A stretch of DNA of 64,000 nucleotides from Terriglobia bacterium (GTDB lineage Bacteria; Acidobacteriota; Terriglobia; Terriglobales; Acidobacteriaceae): the NCBI GenBank assembly GCA_032252755.1, contig JAVUPY010000062.1:19326-83325 (forward strand), written 5' to 3'. Of the stretch, positions 1 through 9,014 are shown piece after piece. The notes below the pieces were generated by a model, which did no database searches, was not told the origin of the DNA, and worked only from the letters and a program-made list of their open reading frames with translations. Each line of letters opens with the position of its first letter. Position 1 is the first letter of the stretch. The translations under genes were made by a program, and so were the position numbers.

Positions 1-735
1 CAGAATATCCGTCAGCCACTTCTTGGAGATCGACGCCGGAGCCCGGTCCTTCGTCACCGCCGGATACGCGCAATGCGCCACCATCACGAATGGCATTTGC
101 GCCTTCAGCTTTCGATAGGGCAGCAGATCTTCTTCCCACAACTGCTTCCACGAACGATCCACAGTGGGCAAATCGACGTGGGAGTCGAGGTTCGACCCGC
201 CAAGCCCCGGGAAATGTTTCCCGCTCCCCAGGACATGACAATCTTTCAACCCTTGCAGCAGCTCTTTCGCGTACTCAATTGTATCCTTTGGAGATGCGCT
301 TACGGTTCGAGAGCTAAGAACCTTACTCGAAGCCGGCAGTCCGAGATCGAGCACGGGCGCAAAATCAACGTTAAACCCCAGCGCCCGAACCTCCGCTCCC
401 AGAAGCCGGCCATGGTCACGATAGAGCTTTCGCACCCCGGTCGCCGCCACCTGCGACACTGGCGGTACCGGCGCAATCATGTCTCTGAGTCGATCGACCA
501 CGCCCCCCTCCATATCGACACACAGAAACATGGGTATCGCAACCGCACGCTGTGATTCCCGCAACAGCGAGTGCGTCTGCTCGGGAGAGACGAGGTTACG
601 CTTGAAAAGAATGATTCCGCCCGGCTGCATCACCGAAAGACGGTTGCAGAGCTGTGGCGTGAACTCCGTACCATCGAAACCGCAGATGATCAGTTGTCCA
701 ACTTGCGATCGAACATCTTTCGAAGCTTTTTTCAT
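1..735 (-). CDS. nagZ: Beta-N-acetylhexosaminidase NagZ (GH3), C-terminus cut by window edge
   Basis: The reverse strand reads openly from an ATG at 735 to the window edge, giving 245 residues. The protein is the GH3 beta-barrel of NagZ, which removes terminal GlcNAc from anhydro-muropeptides during cytoplasmic peptidoglycan recycling. Family hallmarks are visible: CVDMEGG near residue 83 and the KHFPGLG loop near residue 170, whose histidine belongs to the NagZ general acid/base region. NagZ proteins are usually about 340 residues, so roughly 100 are missing. No signal peptide is present, as expected for a cytoplasmic enzyme. It is followed on the same strand by nothing visible and lies downstream of mutS in transcription order. 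The family call is firm; NagZ versus a related GH3 glucosidase is less certain because the C-terminus is not visible. Confidence 0.88.
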   Translation of the reverse strand, partial: MKKASKDVRSQVGQLIICGFDGTEFTPQLCNRLSVMQPGGIILFKRNLVSPEQTHSLLRESQRAVAIPMFLCVDMEGGVVDRLRDMIAPVPPVSQVAATGVRKLYRDHGRLLGAEVRALGFNVDFAPVLDLGLPASSKVLSSRTVSASPKDTIEYAKELLQGLKDCHVLGSGKHFPGLGGSNLDSHVDLPTVDRSWKQLWEEDLLPYRKLKAQMPFVMVAHCAYPAVTKDRAPASISKKWLTDIL

Positions 736-863
736 GACAATGTGCCGATGAATTATCGCCTGTCCGAAGCGAACTTAAAACCCGTAGTCACCTAGAGAGT
801 TATAGAGACGAAGCCAGGGAACGCAAAGGAGCGCTAACCCTCAGCGTCCTCTGCGTTGATCCT

Positions 864-3587
864 TCAATCTACCTGCTTCTTCAACTCGTGCAGCAGATTC
901 AGCGCTTCGAGCGGCGTCAGGTTGTTGAGATCGGTCTCCCGCAACCGGTCAACGAGAGTATTCGACAGCGGCGTGAAGATCGTCAGCTGCATCGAGCGCT
1001 GCGCCGATTCCTGCCCGGAGAGATGTTCCGTCGCCCGTTGCTCTGCCGTTTCGTGCTCCACCAGCACCTCGCGCGCGCGCTGTATGACCTCGGCCGGCAG
1101 CCCCGCCAGTTTCGCGACCTCTATGCCGTAGCTCTTATCTGCCGCGCCCTTCTCCACCTTTCGCAGGAAGACGACATTGCCGCCCTTTTCCTTCACCGAG
1201 ACGTGATAATTCTTCACGCCTTCGAGCAGCGTCTCGAGGTCGGTCAACTCGTGGTAGTGGGTGGCGAACAGTGTCTTCGCTCGGGTGCGCGCGTGAATGA
1301 ATTCGACAGCTGCCCAAGCGATCGCCAGCCCATCATAGGTCGCCGTCCCGCGCCCGATCTCGTCCAGCAGAATCAGCGACTGCCGCGTCGCCGTATTGAG
1401 GATTGCAGCTGTCTCTGTCATTTCCACCATGAACGTCGACCGCCCGCGCGCGAGATTATCCGCGGCCCCGATGCGGGTAAAAATGCGATCCACAATGCTG
1501 AGCCGAGCTGAACGCGCCGGAACGAATGCTCCCATCTGCGCCATCAGCACAATCAGCGCCGTCTGCCGCAAATACGTCGACTTGCCGCCCATATTGGGCC
1601 CTGTAAGCACCAGTACTGAATGCGAGCTGTTGTTGAGATAGAGATCGTTCGGTACGAACCGGTCGTTCGAGCCCGTCAGTTCCGGCTGCTCGATCACCGG
1701 ATGCCGCCCCTCCAGCACCTCGATATCGCCGCTCTCATCGAACTTCGGCCTGCAATAGTTTTGGATGGCCGCCAGATGCGCCAGAGCCGCGAGCACGTCG
1801 ACCTCGGCCAGCGCGAGCGCCGTTTGCCGAATCCGCTTCGCCTCAGCGGCAATCGCCCCGCGCAACTCCACAAACAGCCGCCGCTCAATCTCGACAATCT
1901 TCTCCTGCGCATCGAGAACCTTAGTCTCGTATTCCTTCAACTCAGGCGTAGTGAAGCGTTCGGCCCCGACCAGCGTCTGCTTGCGCTCATAGTCCGGCGG
2001 CGCCAGGTGCAGGTTCGCCTTGCTGATCTCGATGTGGTAGCCAAACACATTGTTGAACTTCACCTTCAGCGAGTTGATCGTCGTGCGCTGCCGCTCGCGT
2101 TCTTCAATCTGCGCAATGTACTGCTTGCTGTTCCGGCTCAGGTCGCGCAGTTCGTCGAGACTGGAGTCGATCCCCGGCTGAATCACTCCGCCATCGTTCA
2201 AAGTCAGCGGCGGTTCGGGGACAAGCGTCCGTTCAATGCGCTCGCGAATGTCCCCAAGATCATCCAGCAGCGTATGCAGGCTTGCGAAACGTTCGGACTT
2301 CAACCGCGCCAGCGCCCCTCTCGTCGCGGGCAGCTTTCCGAAAGACGCCGCCAGCGCAAGCAAATCTCGCGGATTCGCCGCCTCCAGCGTCACCCGGCTC
2401 AGCAGCCGCTCGATATCGAGAATGCCCTCCATCGACCGTCGCAGCTCTTCGCGCGCAACGATGTCCCCGACACCGGCTTCCACCGCATCCAGCCGCGCAT
2501 TGATTTCACCGACATCGATCGACGGCCGCAGCATCCACGCCCGCAGCAGTCGCTTGCCCATCGGCGTCACCGTGCGATCAATCGCGCGGAAAAGCGTCAC
2601 GTTATCGCTGGTTCCCGCGAACAACGGCTCAACCAGTTCGAGATTGCGCACCGTCACCGCGTCCAGCACCAGACAGCTCAGCCGCTCGTAGTACCCGATT
2701 CGGTCGATGTGCACCAGCGAACCGCGTTGTGTGCTTTGGGCGTAATGAAGAATCGCCCCAGCCGCACTCGCCGCCGCCGCTCGCCCCGCCAGACCGAATC
2801 CCTCGAGTGAAAGAACCCCAAAATGATTCTCAACCAGGGGAATCGCGTAATCCGGCGCGAATACCCAATCTTCCAGCGGTGTTTCCGCCCAACTGATCCC
2901 CGGGGCAATCTCGCAACTCGCAATGCGCGGAGCGGCCGCCGTCAACGGCGCACTCCCGGAAACGTGGTCCTTTGCCAGCTTTGCCGTAGTCGGCGCTTCC
3001 GTCTCCGGCAACCGCAACGCCCGGCGCGACTGCGGAAACAGGGGCAGGGAAGAGGCGTACAGAAGTTCACGGGGACGCAACGTCTGTAGCTCTTCCTGTA
3101 TCCGCCGGTCGGCGTCCGCTCCTTGGAACTCTGTCGCGCGAAACTCCCCAGTCGAGAGGTCCAGCGCCGCAAATCCGACAACGTCTCCATGCCGCGCGAC
3201 GGCCGCCAGGAAATTGTTTTCCTCCGACCCCATCTGGCTGTCGATTGCCGTGCCCGGCGTGAGCACGCGCGTCACCTCGCGCCGCACCAGCTTCTTCGCG
3301 AGCTTCGGATCCTCGACCTGATCGCAAATCGCGACCTTGTATCCTTTGCGAATCAGCCGCGCGATGTAGCCCTCCGCGGCGTGGTAGGGAACTCCACACA
3401 TCGGCACATGAATGCCTTTTTCCTTGCTGCGTGCCGTCAGCGTAATCTGCAGTTCGCGCGCCGCAACCACAGCGTCATCAAAGAAGAGCTCGTAGAAATC
3501 GCCAACCCGGAAAAACAGCAGAGCACTGGGATGTTCTTTTTTGATCGCGGCGTGCTGCCGCATGAGTGGGGTCGACGGCTCGGACAT
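864..3587 (-). CDS. mutS: DNA mismatch repair protein MutS
   Basis: MutS recognises mismatches and small loops as a clamp and hands over to MutL. The 907-residue product has the N-terminal mismatch-binding domain with the [10 protein letters not shown] motif (Phe and Glu contact the mismatch), connector, lever and clamp regions. The ATPase follows, with Walker [10 protein letters not shown] near residue 660 and Walker [12 protein letters not shown] after it. Its length is slightly above the 850-880 typical of MutS1. The reading frame continues upstream to 3617, but the family normally starts a few residues before the (S)(T)PxMxQ region, so the ATG at 3587 is preferred. The gene stands alone, with mutL not in the window. 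Confidence 0.97.
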   Translation of the reverse strand: MSEPSTPLMRQHAAIKKEHPSALLFFRVGDFYELFFDDAVVAARELQITLTARSKEKGIHVPMCGVPYHAAEGYIARLIRKGYKVAICDQVEDPKLAKKLVRREVTRVLTPGTAIDSQMGSEENNFLAAVARHGDVVGFAALDLSTGEFRATEFQGADADRRIQEELQTLRPRELLYASSLPLFPQSRRALRLPETEAPTTAKLAKDHVSGSAPLTAAAPRIASCEIAPGISWAETPLEDWVFAPDYAIPLVENHFGVLSLEGFGLAGRAAAASAAGAILHYAQSTQRGSLVHIDRIGYYERLSCLVLDAVTVRNLELVEPLFAGTSDNVTLFRAIDRTVTPMGKRLLRAWMLRPSIDVGEINARLDAVEAGVGDIVAREELRRSMEGILDIERLLSRVTLEAANPRDLLALAASFGKLPATRGALARLKSERFASLHTLLDDLGDIRERIERTLVPEPPLTLNDGGVIQPGIDSSLDELRDLSRNSKQYIAQIEERERQRTTINSLKVKFNNVFGYHIEISKANLHLAPPDYERKQTLVGAERFTTPELKEYETKVLDAQEKIVEIERRLFVELRGAIAAEAKRIRQTALALAEVDVLAALAHLAAIQNYCRPKFDESGDIEVLEGRHPVIEQPELTGSNDRFVPNDLYLNNSSHSVLVLTGPNMGGKSTYLRQTALIVLMAQMGAFVPARSARLSIVDRIFTRIGAADNLARGRSTFMVEMTETAAILNTATRQSLILLDEIGRGTATYDGLAIAWAAVEFIHARTRAKTLFATHYHELTDLETLLEGVKNYHVSVKEKGGNVVFLRKVEKGAADKSYGIEVAKLAGLPAEVIQRAREVLVEHETAEQRATEHLSGQESAQRSMQLTIFTPLSNTLVDRLRETDLNNLTPLEALNLLHELKKQVD

Positions 3588-3769
3588 TGTCTTAGGAGTG
3601 CGGCGAAAGTATAGCAAGCGCAGGGTTGAGGGTGTGTGTGGAAAAAGTGAGTAATCATTTAGGCGCAGAGGACGCCGAGATTGCTAATGCGTAAAGAGAC
3701 TCATCGACCTTCGGATTGATTACTTCTATCCGTGTCGCCCTCACCGCGCGTTCTTTATAATCCATCTCC

Positions 3770-4229
3770 ATGAAAACGACCCTGCTGTTTGCCCTGGTCC
3801 TGCTTGGTTCCCTCCGACTCGCCGCTCAAACCGAATTCATCAATCCGAAGGGTCTCGCTGCGCCGCACGGCTACACGCACGTCATCACGACGGCCGGGTA
3901 AGATGGTCTTCATCTCCGGCCAGGTTGCGATGGACAAACAAGGGCACCTCGTCGGCAAGGACGATCTCCGCGCCCAAACCAAGCAGGTTTTCGAAAACCT
4001 GAAAACCGCGCTCACCGCCGCCGGTGCGACCTTCGACGATGTCGTAAAGATCACCTGGTACGTGAAGGGCTACAACCCGCAACTGTTGCCGATCCTGCGG
4101 GATGTTAGGGATGAATATGTCAAGAAGGAGGCCCCGCCTACCAGCACGCTGGTGGGAGTGGCGTCATTGTTCCAGAATGACTACCTGCTGGAGGTGGATG
4201 CCGTCGCCGTCATCCCGCAGAAGCAATAA
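3770..4229 (+). pseudogene. Secreted RidA/YjgF-family protein, interrupted by a frameshift
   Basis: An ATG at 3770 opens a signal peptide (KTTLLFALVLLGSLRLAA) and the RidA N-terminus EFINPKGL, but this frame stops at TAA 3899-3901. The rest of the domain continues in the next frame from GKMVFISGQVAMD to the stop at 4229, including the RidA C-terminal part with VDAVAVIP. Removing a single T at about 3899 joins both parts into one roughly 150-residue protein with a clean TTAGKMVF junction. RidA proteins hydrolyse reactive enamine/imine intermediates; periplasmic versions are common in Acidobacteriota and their substrate is unknown. It may be a true pseudogene or a base-calling error. Translation of only the second part from the ATG at 3903 would lack the first strand of the fold. 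Confidence 0.75.
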
Positions 4230-4237
4230 AGGGCCTT

Positions 4238-4266
4238 TCACTCATCAATGTGAAAATCGTCAGTGC
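4238..4266. repeat. Fragment of the dispersed TTGACGATT palindromic repeat
   Basis: The sequence CATCAATGTGAAAATCGTCA matches one arm of the large palindrome at 43207-43295. It follows directly after the RidA-like gene. Confidence 0.5.
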
Positions 4267-4348
4267 GGCGGTGATCTCCGCCGCCCCCTCCGCGTTGATC
4301 TTTCCGCCGGGTTGACTCCGCCGTCTGGCGGTGTTCTTCTATTCTCGT

Positions 4349-5359
4349 ATGGAGTTGCGGAAAGACCCCATAACGCGCTCATGGATCGTCACCGGCGACG
4401 ATAGCGAAGCCGGGCCGCACAGTGAGCCATTCTGCCGTTATTGTCCCGAGTCGCCCAAGCAGGCCCAGGTGATCTCGTCCATGCCGTCGGTCGACGGTGG
4501 CCCCTGGGCAGCGCGCGCGGTAGTGCATCCCGCTCCCCTTTACCATGTCGAGGGTGATCCCACTCGCCGCGGTGTTGGCCTCTACGACACCATGAAATCT
4601 GTCGGTGCGCACGAAGTCCTCGTCGAGAACCCACGCCACGACCGCCATCTCTGGGTCGCCTCCGACGCTGAAGTCGAACAGTTCCTCGTTCTCTGCGCGC
4701 AACGGATCCAGGATCTCAAGAAAGATCGCCGCTTCAAGTACGTCTCCGTCTTCAAGGATTACGGTACTATCGCTGGGCAGGAATTCGACCACCCGACGTC
4801 GCAGATCATCGCCACGACCTTCGTTCCCCGCCGCGTCCTCTATGAACTCCGCGCCGCCCGCGAGCACTACCTGAGCAAAGAACGCTGCGTTTTCTGCGAT
4901 ATCCTTTCGCAGGAACTCCAGCAGAAGACACGCATCGTCGAAGTGCGCGGTGACTACGTCGCCTGCTGCCCCTTCGCGCCTCGCGTCCCATTTGAAACCT
5001 GGATACTGCCGTGCCACCATGACGCACATTTCGCGCGCAGCGGACTCTCTCGCTTCGGTGTGCTGCGCGACTGCGCTGCCATCCTGCGCCGTACCCTGAA
5101 CCGCATCCGCTCCATCACTGACAGCTTTCACCTCGTCCTTCACACCTCGCCCAACACCCTGCACAAGTCGCAGGTGCTGAACTACTGGAAGACGATTGAC
5201 GAGGACTACCACTGGCACATCGAAATCCTGCCGGTGATTGCGAGTAAGGCGAAGTCCTATACATTCAAAGAGGTGTACTACTCGGCGATATCGCCTGAGA
5301 CAGCCGCCGCCCGCCTCCGCGAAGCCCCGACTGACTTCCGCCCCGGCTACATGCCCTAG
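4349..5359 (+). CDS. GalT-like (galactose-1-phosphate uridylyltransferase family) protein with altered active site
   Basis: This 336-residue protein has the two HIT-like halves of the GalT family. A zinc-type pair CRYC lies near residue 30, the second-half CVFC motif near residue 188, and the terminal YHWHIEILP motif near residue 295. In classical GalT the sequence HPHGQ or HPHSQ supplies the histidine that is uridylylated. Here the codons at 4790-4804 give HPTSQ, so His148 (the zinc-ligand position) is kept but the nucleophile position is Thr150. Uridylyl transfer by the usual ping-pong route is therefore doubtful, and it may act on another nucleotide substrate. The frame is open to a GTG at 4331, but the ATG at 4349 starts the family's usual beginning (ELRKDPITRSWI). 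Confidence 0.85.
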   Translation: MELRKDPITRSWIVTGDDSEAGPHSEPFCRYCPESPKQAQVISSMPSVDGGPWAARAVVHPAPLYHVEGDPTRRGVGLYDTMKSVGAHEVLVENPRHDRHLWVASDAEVEQFLVLCAQRIQDLKKDRRFKYVSVFKDYGTIAGQEFDHPTSQIIATTFVPRRVLYELRAAREHYLSKERCVFCDILSQELQQKTRIVEVRGDYVACCPFAPRVPFETWILPCHHDAHFARSGLSRFGVLRDCAAILRRTLNRIRSITDSFHLVLHTSPNTLHKSQVLNYWKTIDEDYHWHIEILPVIASKAKSYTFKEVYYSAISPETAAARLREAPTDFRPGYMP

Positions 5360-5369
5360 CGCCTTGGTG

Positions 5370-5401
5370 CCCCACGTCTGCGCTCTTTTCGCAGATGTTG
5401 G
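5370..5401 (+). repeat. CCCCACRTCTGC hairpin family, degenerate copy
   Basis: CCCCACGTCTGCG and CGCAGATGTTGG form an imperfect hairpin just after the GalT-like gene. The same arms occur at 8891, 13503 and 28302. It probably served as a terminator; no U-tract follows here. Confidence 0.6.
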
Positions 5402-5439
5402 TCCTCTCCGCTGGGCCAATTAGCCAATCCTAAAATATC

Positions 5440-5455
5440 AACTAAAGTTTTAGTT
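5440..5455. promoter_or_regulatory. Probable BlaI operator, copy 1
   Basis: AACTAAAGTTTTAGTT is a perfect inverted repeat (AACTAA-N4-TTAGTT), 48 bases before the blaI start. The same arms and spacing recur before htrA at 7284-7299. BlaI-type repressors bind dyads of this kind upstream of their own operon, so autorepression is inferred. Confidence 0.7.
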
Positions 5456-5502
5456 ACTTTTCCCGAATTATTGCGTCTAATACGGCTAGGAGGCCAGAAC
5501 CG

Positions 5503-5901
5503 GTGCCCAGGCGACCATCCGCGACCTTGACCGAAGCCGAGCTTCGAATCATGGAAGTCCTCTGGCAGCGGCAGTCGGGTACCGTTCAACAGGTCCTTGA
5601 AGCCCTGCCACAGCGCCCCGCATTGGCCTATAACTCCGTCTTAACTATCATTCGCATCCTGGAGAAGAAGGGCTACGTCGAGCACGTTAAGGACGGTCGC
5701 GCGCACATTTACGCTCCTCTCGTCGGAAGGGAAGATGCCCGCCGATCCGAAATTCGTCACCTGGTCAGTCGCTTTTTCAAGAACTCTCACGAACAACTCG
5801 TGTTGAACATTCTGGAAGAGCGCGGAGTCGACCGCGAAGAGTTGAACCGGCTCAAAAAGATGTTGGAGGCCAGCGAAATGAAGGAGGCCGAAAAGCTGTG
5901 A
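5503..5901 (+). CDS. blaI: BlaI/MecI/CopY-family transcriptional repressor
   Basis: This 132-residue winged-helix repressor has the family signature LTEAELRIMEVLWQ at residues 8-21, the recognition helix region around YNSVLTIIRILEKKGYV, and a C-terminal dimerisation helix. BlaI-type repressors are cleaved or released when the paired BlaR1 membrane protease is activated. It starts at GTG 5503 with AGGAGG at 5488-5493, nine bases upstream. The stop overlaps the blaR1 ATG (TGATG), so the two are translationally coupled. The dyad at 5440-5455 is a likely autoregulatory site. Confidence 0.95.
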   Translation: MPRRPSATLTEAELRIMEVLWQRQSGTVQQVLEALPQRPALAYNSVLTIIRILEKKGYVEHVKDGRAHIYAPLVGREDARRSEIRHLVSRFFKNSHEQLVLNILEERGVDREELNRLKKMLEASEMKEAEKL

Positions 5902-7265
5902 TGGGCTTTCTGGTCTCCACTCAATGGATCGCGGAGCGGGTACTGAACTCCATCCCCGAAGGCCTTTTGATTGCCGCATTCGCCTGGCTGCTGCTCTGGT
6001 TGGTAGGTCGACAGAATTCCGGAACCCGCTTTGCCGTCTGGTTTGCTGCCCTGCTCGCAATCGCCGCAATCCCGTTCGTTCCCGCAGTCCCTGTAGGTGG
6101 CTCGGTTGCCCGCGCCGTTCATGCCGAAGTGAATTTACCCGGTTCGTGGGCTGCCGGAATCTTCGCCGTATGGGCACTGATTGCATTACTCGCGGCTGTT
6201 CGCCTGACGCTTGGCTTGTGGCGCCTGCGTTCATTGCGTCGAAACGCTTCTCCAATATCCACGGACGATCCTCTAATCCTCGCAACGATCGAGCATTGCA
6301 GGTCCATTCGCCCAGTTGATGTTTGCGCATCATCTGAAGTCCGCGTTCCGACCGCCATCGGATTTTTCCATCCTGTAATTCTGATCCCCGAATGGGCCGT
6401 TGCAGAACTTCAGGCGGAAGAACTTCGTGCCATCGTCCTTCATGAGTTCGCGCATCTGCGCCGCTGGGATGACTGGACCAACCTGTTGCAGAAGATCGTC
6501 GGCACCTTTTTCTTTTTCCATCCCGCCGTACTTTGGATCGAGCGACGTCTCTCCCTCGAACGCGAGATGGCCTGCGACGATGCCGTTCTCGCCGAAACCG
6601 GCAACCCACACCTTTACGCCCGCTGCCTCGTATCGCTCGCGGAGCGCAGCTTCCTTCGTCGCAGCATCGCAATGGCGCAGGCCGCGATCACTCGGACTAA
6701 GGACACATCCCTGCGTCTCGCGCAGATTCTCGATCTCGAGCGCCCCAAGGCCACTCGCGTATTAAGCCCGGTGGTTGCGGCCGTAGCTGTCTTTGCTGGG
6801 CTTTGCATTTATGCGTTTCCCAATGCCCCGCAACTCGTCGCCTTCGACCAACCGGTAGCGCCCGCCCTCACTATGCCCACTGTTCCAGCCACCCTCGCCT
6901 ACGACTCTGCTCCTGTAGTGCCGAAATCTATGGTGATTGAAGCGTCAGCCCATCTCGACCGAGTTTCAGTGACGAAACGAGCAGCGAGAGAAATGCAACA
7001 GGGCAAGGTGATACTTGCGACGCACAAGACTCTGTCCGCAGGCCAGCCACGCGAGATTCTACTGCGAGCTAAGCAGGCACAGCATAGGCCCCTGGTAGTG
7101 CAGGCCATTGTGAAACGGCCTACGCCACTTCCGCCGCAATTCGTGGTCTTCACACAATCAACGGAATATTTTCGCAAGGGTTCTTCAATCATGTCCTATT
7201 CGGTATGGCGCGTAATGCTCGTAACGGCGAAGCCGGTGAGCAATAAGCCACCGAATCAAACGTAA
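5901..7265 (+). CDS. blaR1: BlaR1/MecR1-type M56 membrane metallopeptidase
   Basis: This 454-residue inner-membrane protein has several N-terminal hydrophobic segments (first near residues 17-37), an M56 zinc peptidase core with HEFAH at residues 181-185, and a further membrane segment near residue 295. A C-terminal extracytoplasmic tail of about 140 residues follows. BlaR1 senses a signal outside and cleaves the BlaI partner inside. Unlike staphylococcal BlaR1 it has no penicillin-binding SxxK domain in the tail, so the signal is probably not beta-lactam acylation. The start ATG at 5901 overlaps the blaI stop, with AAGGAGG at 5881. Together with the htrA operator the pair looks like an envelope-stress switch. 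Confidence 0.9.
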   Translation: MGFLVSTQWIAERVLNSIPEGLLIAAFAWLLLWLVGRQNSGTRFAVWFAALLAIAAIPFVPAVPVGGSVARAVHAEVNLPGSWAAGIFAVWALIALLAAVRLTLGLWRLRSLRRNASPISTDDPLILATIEHCRSIRPVDVCASSEVRVPTAIGFFHPVILIPEWAVAELQAEELRAIVLHEFAHLRRWDDWTNLLQKIVGTFFFFHPAVLWIERRLSLEREMACDDAVLAETGNPHLYARCLVSLAERSFLRRSIAMAQAAITRTKDTSLRLAQILDLERPKATRVLSPVVAAVAVFAGLCIYAFPNAPQLVAFDQPVAPALTMPTVPATLAYDSAPVVPKSMVIEASAHLDRVSVTKRAAREMQQGKVILATHKTLSAGQPREILLRAKQAQHRPLVVQAIVKRPTPLPPQFVVFTQSTEYFRKGSSIMSYSVWRVMLVTAKPVSNKPPNQT

Positions 7266-7282
7266 AAAATTTTTACCCCAAG

Positions 7283-7300
7283 CAACTAAATGCTTAGTTG
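7283..7300. promoter_or_regulatory. Probable BlaI operator, copy 2 (before htrA)
   Basis: CAACTAAATGCTTAGTTG is a perfect inverted repeat with the same AACTAA-N4-TTAGTT core as the site before blaI. It lies in the 77-base gap between blaR1 and htrA, which suggests that htrA has its own BlaI-controlled promoter. Confidence 0.7.
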
Positions 7301-7342
7301 AATGACAAAACGATTTCGGACTTTCAAAGGAGAAAGAAGAAA

Positions 7343-8860
7343 ATGAACCAGGGAATCGAGAACAAAGTTAGAAAACTCACCCGCGGCGCCATCGTTCCCG
7401 CACTCGCGGTCGCGATAGCCGTGGGCGTTGGAGCCTATGAGTTGGCCAAGCCTGCATCGGCGGCTTCGCCGTCGCCCACGGCACCGGCGCCGGCTCTCAC
7501 TGCAACTAGCGTCGAACCCCTCATTGCTTACGATCACGCCATGGAAGTGCTCGCGGCACGCGTTACGCCCGCTGTCGTGAACGTCACCGTCACCTCGAAG
7601 ACGAAGGGCGGCGATGAGGAGGGCGGGCTTCCGCCGGAAATCCAGCACTTCTTCGGAAACCAGTTCGGCTTCCAGTTCCCGCAGCAACAGCAGGGACCGC
7701 GGATCGAGCACGGCCTTGGTAGCGGCGTCATCATTTCGCCCGACGGCTACATCGTCACCAACAACCACGTCATTGAGAACGCGACCGACATCCGCGTCAC
7801 GATGAAGGACCGCCAGGTGATGAGGGCCAAACTCATCGGCGCCGATCCCCTCACCGATCTCGCCGTCATCAAGATCAACGGCACAAACCTGCCCAGCGTT
7901 CCCTTCGGCGACTCCACGAAGCTCGAGCCCGGACAGACCGTGCTCGCGTTCGGCAACCCATACGGCTTCCGCTTCACCGTGACGCGTGGAATCGTCAGCG
8001 CGCTCAACCGGCCAAATCCGGAAACGGATCGACGCAAGCCCGGCGAGTTCATTCAGACCGACGCAGCCATCAATCCCGGCAACTCCGGGGGCCCGCTCGT
8101 CGACGCCCGCGGCCAGGTCATCGGCATCAACACCTTCCTGATCTCCGGCACCGGTTCTTTCTCGGGCATGGGCTTCGCCATCCCAACCCAGATCGTGAAG
8201 CCGACGGTCGATGCTCTCATCAAGTACGGCAAAGTGAGCCATGGCTACATGGGAATCGGCATCACCGACGTCACCCCTGAAAACGCGAAGTTTTTCGACA
8301 TGCAGAAAGCCGAAGGTGCTCTTGTCGATCAGGTTGAGCCCGATACTCCGGGCGCGAAAGCTGGTCTAAAGACTGGCGACGTCATCACGGCACTCAATGG
8401 TAAACCGATCAACGACGCTGGACAGCTCCAGGTCGAAGTCGGACAAACTGCGCCCGGTACGACCATTCAGTTAGGCGTCGTTCGCAATGGAAAGAACGAA
8501 ACTATTCCGGTCACCCTCGAAGCCATGGGCAAGAAGGCCGGCGAAGTTTCCGCCAGCAACGAAAACGGTAAGCCGCGCTGGGGTCTTGGTCTTGCCGATC
8601 TCACACCCGACATTCGCCAGCAGATCCAGGCTCCGCAGAATGTAAGTGGCGCCGTCGTCGGCAGCGTTCAGCCCGGCAGCCCGGCCGATAACGCCGGCAT
8701 CCAGAAGGGCGACGTCATCGTCTCCGTCGATCGCAAACCGGTCAGCAACGCCGAACAGGCTTCGCAAGCGCTGAAGAGCATCCCCGCCGGACAGGACGCC
8801 CTCATCCTCGTCTGGTCGCAGGGTGGCAACACCTTCCGCGTCCTGCACCCCAACGGCTGA
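7343..8860 (+). CDS. htrA: HtrA/DegP-type periplasmic serine protease (Do family)
   Basis: This 505-residue S1C protease/chaperone degrades misfolded envelope proteins. It has an N-terminal membrane anchor or uncleaved signal (about residues 15-38), and a trypsin-like domain with His142 (TNNHVIE), Asp172 (TDLAVIK) and Ser248 (NPGNSGGP). Two PDZ domains follow, near residues 295-375 and 410-495. The frame is open to 7298, but the ATG at 7343 is preceded by AAAGGAG at about 7327, so it is preferred. It follows blaI-blaR1 and shares their operator, which implies co-regulation. A family hairpin terminator follows at 8891. Confidence 0.95.
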   Translation: MNQGIENKVRKLTRGAIVPALAVAIAVGVGAYELAKPASAASPSPTAPAPALTATSVEPLIAYDHAMEVLAARVTPAVVNVTVTSKTKGGDEEGGLPPEIQHFFGNQFGFQFPQQQQGPRIEHGLGSGVIISPDGYIVTNNHVIENATDIRVTMKDRQVMRAKLIGADPLTDLAVIKINGTNLPSVPFGDSTKLEPGQTVLAFGNPYGFRFTVTRGIVSALNRPNPETDRRKPGEFIQTDAAINPGNSGGPLVDARGQVIGINTFLISGTGSFSGMGFAIPTQIVKPTVDALIKYGKVSHGYMGIGITDVTPENAKFFDMQKAEGALVDQVEPDTPGAKAGLKTGDVITALNGKPINDAGQLQVEVGQTAPGTTIQLGVVRNGKNETIPVTLEAMGKKAGEVSASNENGKPRWGLGLADLTPDIRQQIQAPQNVSGAVVGSVQPGSPADNAGIQKGDVIVSVDRKPVSNAEQASQALKSIPAGQDALILVWSQGGNTFRVLHPNG

Positions 8861-8890
8861 TAGACTCTCCCCACAACGGTGTTAACCGTG

Positions 8891-8927
8891 CCCCACATCT
8901 GCGGCTGTTAGCAGATGTGGGGTTTTT
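8891..8927 (+). terminator. Rho-independent terminator, CCCCACRTCTGC hairpin family
   Basis: Arms CCCCACATCTGC and GCAGATGTGGGG with an 8-base loop are followed by TTTTT. It lies 30 bases after the htrA stop. The arms are shared with hairpins after other unrelated genes. Confidence 0.85.
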
Positions 8928-8948
8928 GCATTCGTCCTTCTGATTGGC

Positions 8949-8986
8949 TTTCAATCGTCAGTGTGAAAGTCCTCCATCGTCAATCT
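8949..8986. repeat. TTGACGATT-family repeat copy
   Basis: TTTCAATCGTCAGTGTGAAAG followed by CATCGTCAAT matches the dispersed palindromic repeat seen in full at 43207-43295. Confidence 0.55.
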
Positions 8987-9014
8987 GGCCCACAAGGGTT
9001 GCTACAATCTCGCC

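Noticed and set aside
1620..2810. Open frame of 396 codons on the plus strand inside mutS
   Set aside because: It is antisense to a clear MutS with all motifs; the composition (Arg/Gln-rich) is typical of a shadow frame in G+C-rich coding sequence.
4379..5419. Open frame of 346 codons opposite the GalT-like gene
   Set aside because: It is a shadow of the real gene and has no start site or family features.
5641..6672. Long minus-strand frame across blaI and blaR1
   Set aside because: It is antisense to two strongly supported genes and rich in Arg/Ser as expected for a shadow.
7286..8242. Long minus-strand frame opposite htrA
   Set aside because: It is antisense to HtrA, which has the complete catalytic triad and PDZ domains.
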